Source: an uncultured Lachnospiraceae bacterium
GTDB lineage: Bacteria > Bacillota_A > Clostridia > Lachnospirales > Lachnospiraceae
Reading direction: 5' to 3'
Assembly (NCBI GenBank): GCA_900556645.1
Contig: USPJ01000109.1
Location: forward strand, 1-5,439
Length of the DNA stretch: 5,439 nt
The notes under the pieces were generated by a model. That model did no database searches. It was not told the origin of the DNA and was given only the letters and a program-made list of their open reading frames with translations. Shown here one piece after another: positions 4,829 through 5,439 of this stretch. Both the position numbers and the translations under genes were made by a program. Positions within the stretch are counted from its first letter, which is position 1. The number at the start of each line of letters is the position of its first letter.

Positions 4829-5438
4829 ATAAAAGAAGATGTACGTGATATTTTTTTAGCCAGTAATTGACCTGAAGCAGGTATGCAGTCATCTGCGGGC
4901 CTGCCATAAGCTGTCCGTACCATGGAGCACCATAGTCTTTAGAAGCATCCAGAAAACGCAGCACCCGTTCTTTGTCTACCAGTTCCAGAATCGGAGCATT
5001 ACAAGAGGAAAGCACATCTTTTAAGCGGTCAGACAATAACTGTTCATATCCCGGATGATAGGTTTTGGGATAAGGGCTTTTGCGGCGGAAGAGAATCTCA
5101 TCAGGCAAAAGTCCTTTGGCAGACTGACGAAGGACATTCTTGACCACTCCGTCCTTTGCCTTCATTTCCCATGGGGTGTTGAAAATATACTCTACCAGAG
5201 CTTTATCTGCAAAAGGAACCCGTGCCTCTAAACCGGAGTGCATACTGGTGCGGTCCATGCGGTTTAACAGGGTCTGCATAAAGTAACGAATATTCAGATA
5301 GGCAATCCGACGGCGGTTGGCTTCTATTTCGTTTTCTCTTGGAAGGACAGGAATTTCTGAAACAGATTGGTCGTAAATACGTTTGACATATTCGTCCATA
5401 TTCAACTGCCGGATGAGGTCATCGGAAAGAACCTTTTT
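4827..5438 (-). CDS. asnB: Asparagine synthase (glutamine-hydrolysing), C-terminal part (partial)
   Basis: The frame is open to the right window edge, so only the last 203 residues are visible. A full AsnB of this type has about 600. The TTG at 5403-5405 is internal, since family-like sequence (KKVLSDDLIRQLN) continues before it. The enzyme makes asparagine from aspartate, ATP and glutamine in the cytoplasm. The visible part is the end of the ATP-dependent synthetase domain; the N-terminal glutaminase domain with its catalytic Cys is outside. Family landmarks in order are NRMDRTSMHSGLEARVPFAD, VEYIFNTPWEMK, RKSPYPKTYHPGYE, and near the end APWYGQLMAGPQMTAYLLQVNYWLKKY. These match clostridial and Bacillus AsnB well. 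It converges on the PocR-MCP gene and shares its terminator; nothing links the two functionally. Confidence 0.95.
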   Translation of the reverse strand, partial: KKVLSDDLIRQLNMDEYVKRIYDQSVSEIPVLPRENEIEANRRRIAYLNIRYFMQTLLNRMDRTSMHSGLEARVPFADKALVEYIFNTPWEMKAKDGVVKNVLRQSAKGLLPDEILFRRKSPYPKTYHPGYEQLLSDRLKDVLSSCNAPILELVDKERVLRFLDASKDYGAPWYGQLMAGPQMTAYLLQVNYWLKKYHVHLLL

Positions 5439-5439
5439 G

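Noticed and set aside
5403..5405. TTG as a possible start of the asparagine synthase gene
   Set aside because: The frame stays open to the window edge with family-like residues, and the visible part is only the C-terminal third of AsnB.
1..5439. CRISPR array, insertion sequence, tRNA or rRNA gene
   Set aside because: No regularly spaced repeats, transposase-like frame, terminal inverted repeats, or tRNA/rRNA signature sequence were seen.

Overview
The window reads as chromosomal DNA of a spore-forming, AT-rich Firmicute of class Clostridia, most likely a Lachnospiraceae-type anaerobe. This rests on the dipicolinate synthase pair (dpaA-dpaB), strong AGGAGG-type ribosome binding sites, sigma-A-like promoters and intrinsic terminators, plus a tandem bacteriohemerythrin, a PocR-type chemoreceptor and an AsnB of clostridial type. 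The placement comes from recalled family resemblance, not from a search.

Left edge (1-720): the last 31 codons of an unidentified + strand gene encode a membrane helix and a lysine-rich tail. It converges on a decayed minus-strand DUF2798 membrane-protein gene (about 94-604). The two stop codons overlap inside the loop of one bidirectional terminator hairpin (84-113). A short divergent region (605-723) carries a good sigma-A promoter for the next gene.

Metal and redox block (724-2352): a two-domain hemerythrin-like protein is followed, after a new promoter with a perfect 12-bp palindrome over its -35 box, by a two-gene operon. The operon encodes a UPF0251/DUF134 helix-turn-helix protein with a Cys-rich tail and a NifX/NifB-type (Di-Nase_FeMo-co family) small protein with a His/Cys-rich tail. 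The reading frames overlap by ATGA. Together they look like an O2 or iron-sulfur/metal-cofactor handling module, but its exact job is not visible.

Sporulation block (2360-3889): dpaA and dpaB encode the two subunits of dipicolinate synthase, which makes the spore-core chelator dipicolinic acid from a lysine-pathway intermediate. The 57-base junction before dpaA combines a terminator-like hairpin ending the upstream operon, a mother-cell (sigma-K-like) promoter candidate in the same DNA, and the dpaA Shine-Dalgarno in the 3' arm.

Right part (3902-5439): a soluble sensor with a PocR ligand-binding domain joined to a very short MCP signalling hairpin stands alone between its own promoter and a strong bidirectional terminator (4790-4828). 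The terminator is shared with a converging minus-strand asparagine synthase (asnB), whose N-terminal part lies outside the window.

No insertion sequence, CRISPR array, tRNA or rRNA was seen. Most of this is ordinary core-genome material. The most interesting parts are the operator/promoter at 1536-1563, the multi-purpose junction at 2360-2408, and the matching ligand substitution in both hemerythrin domains.
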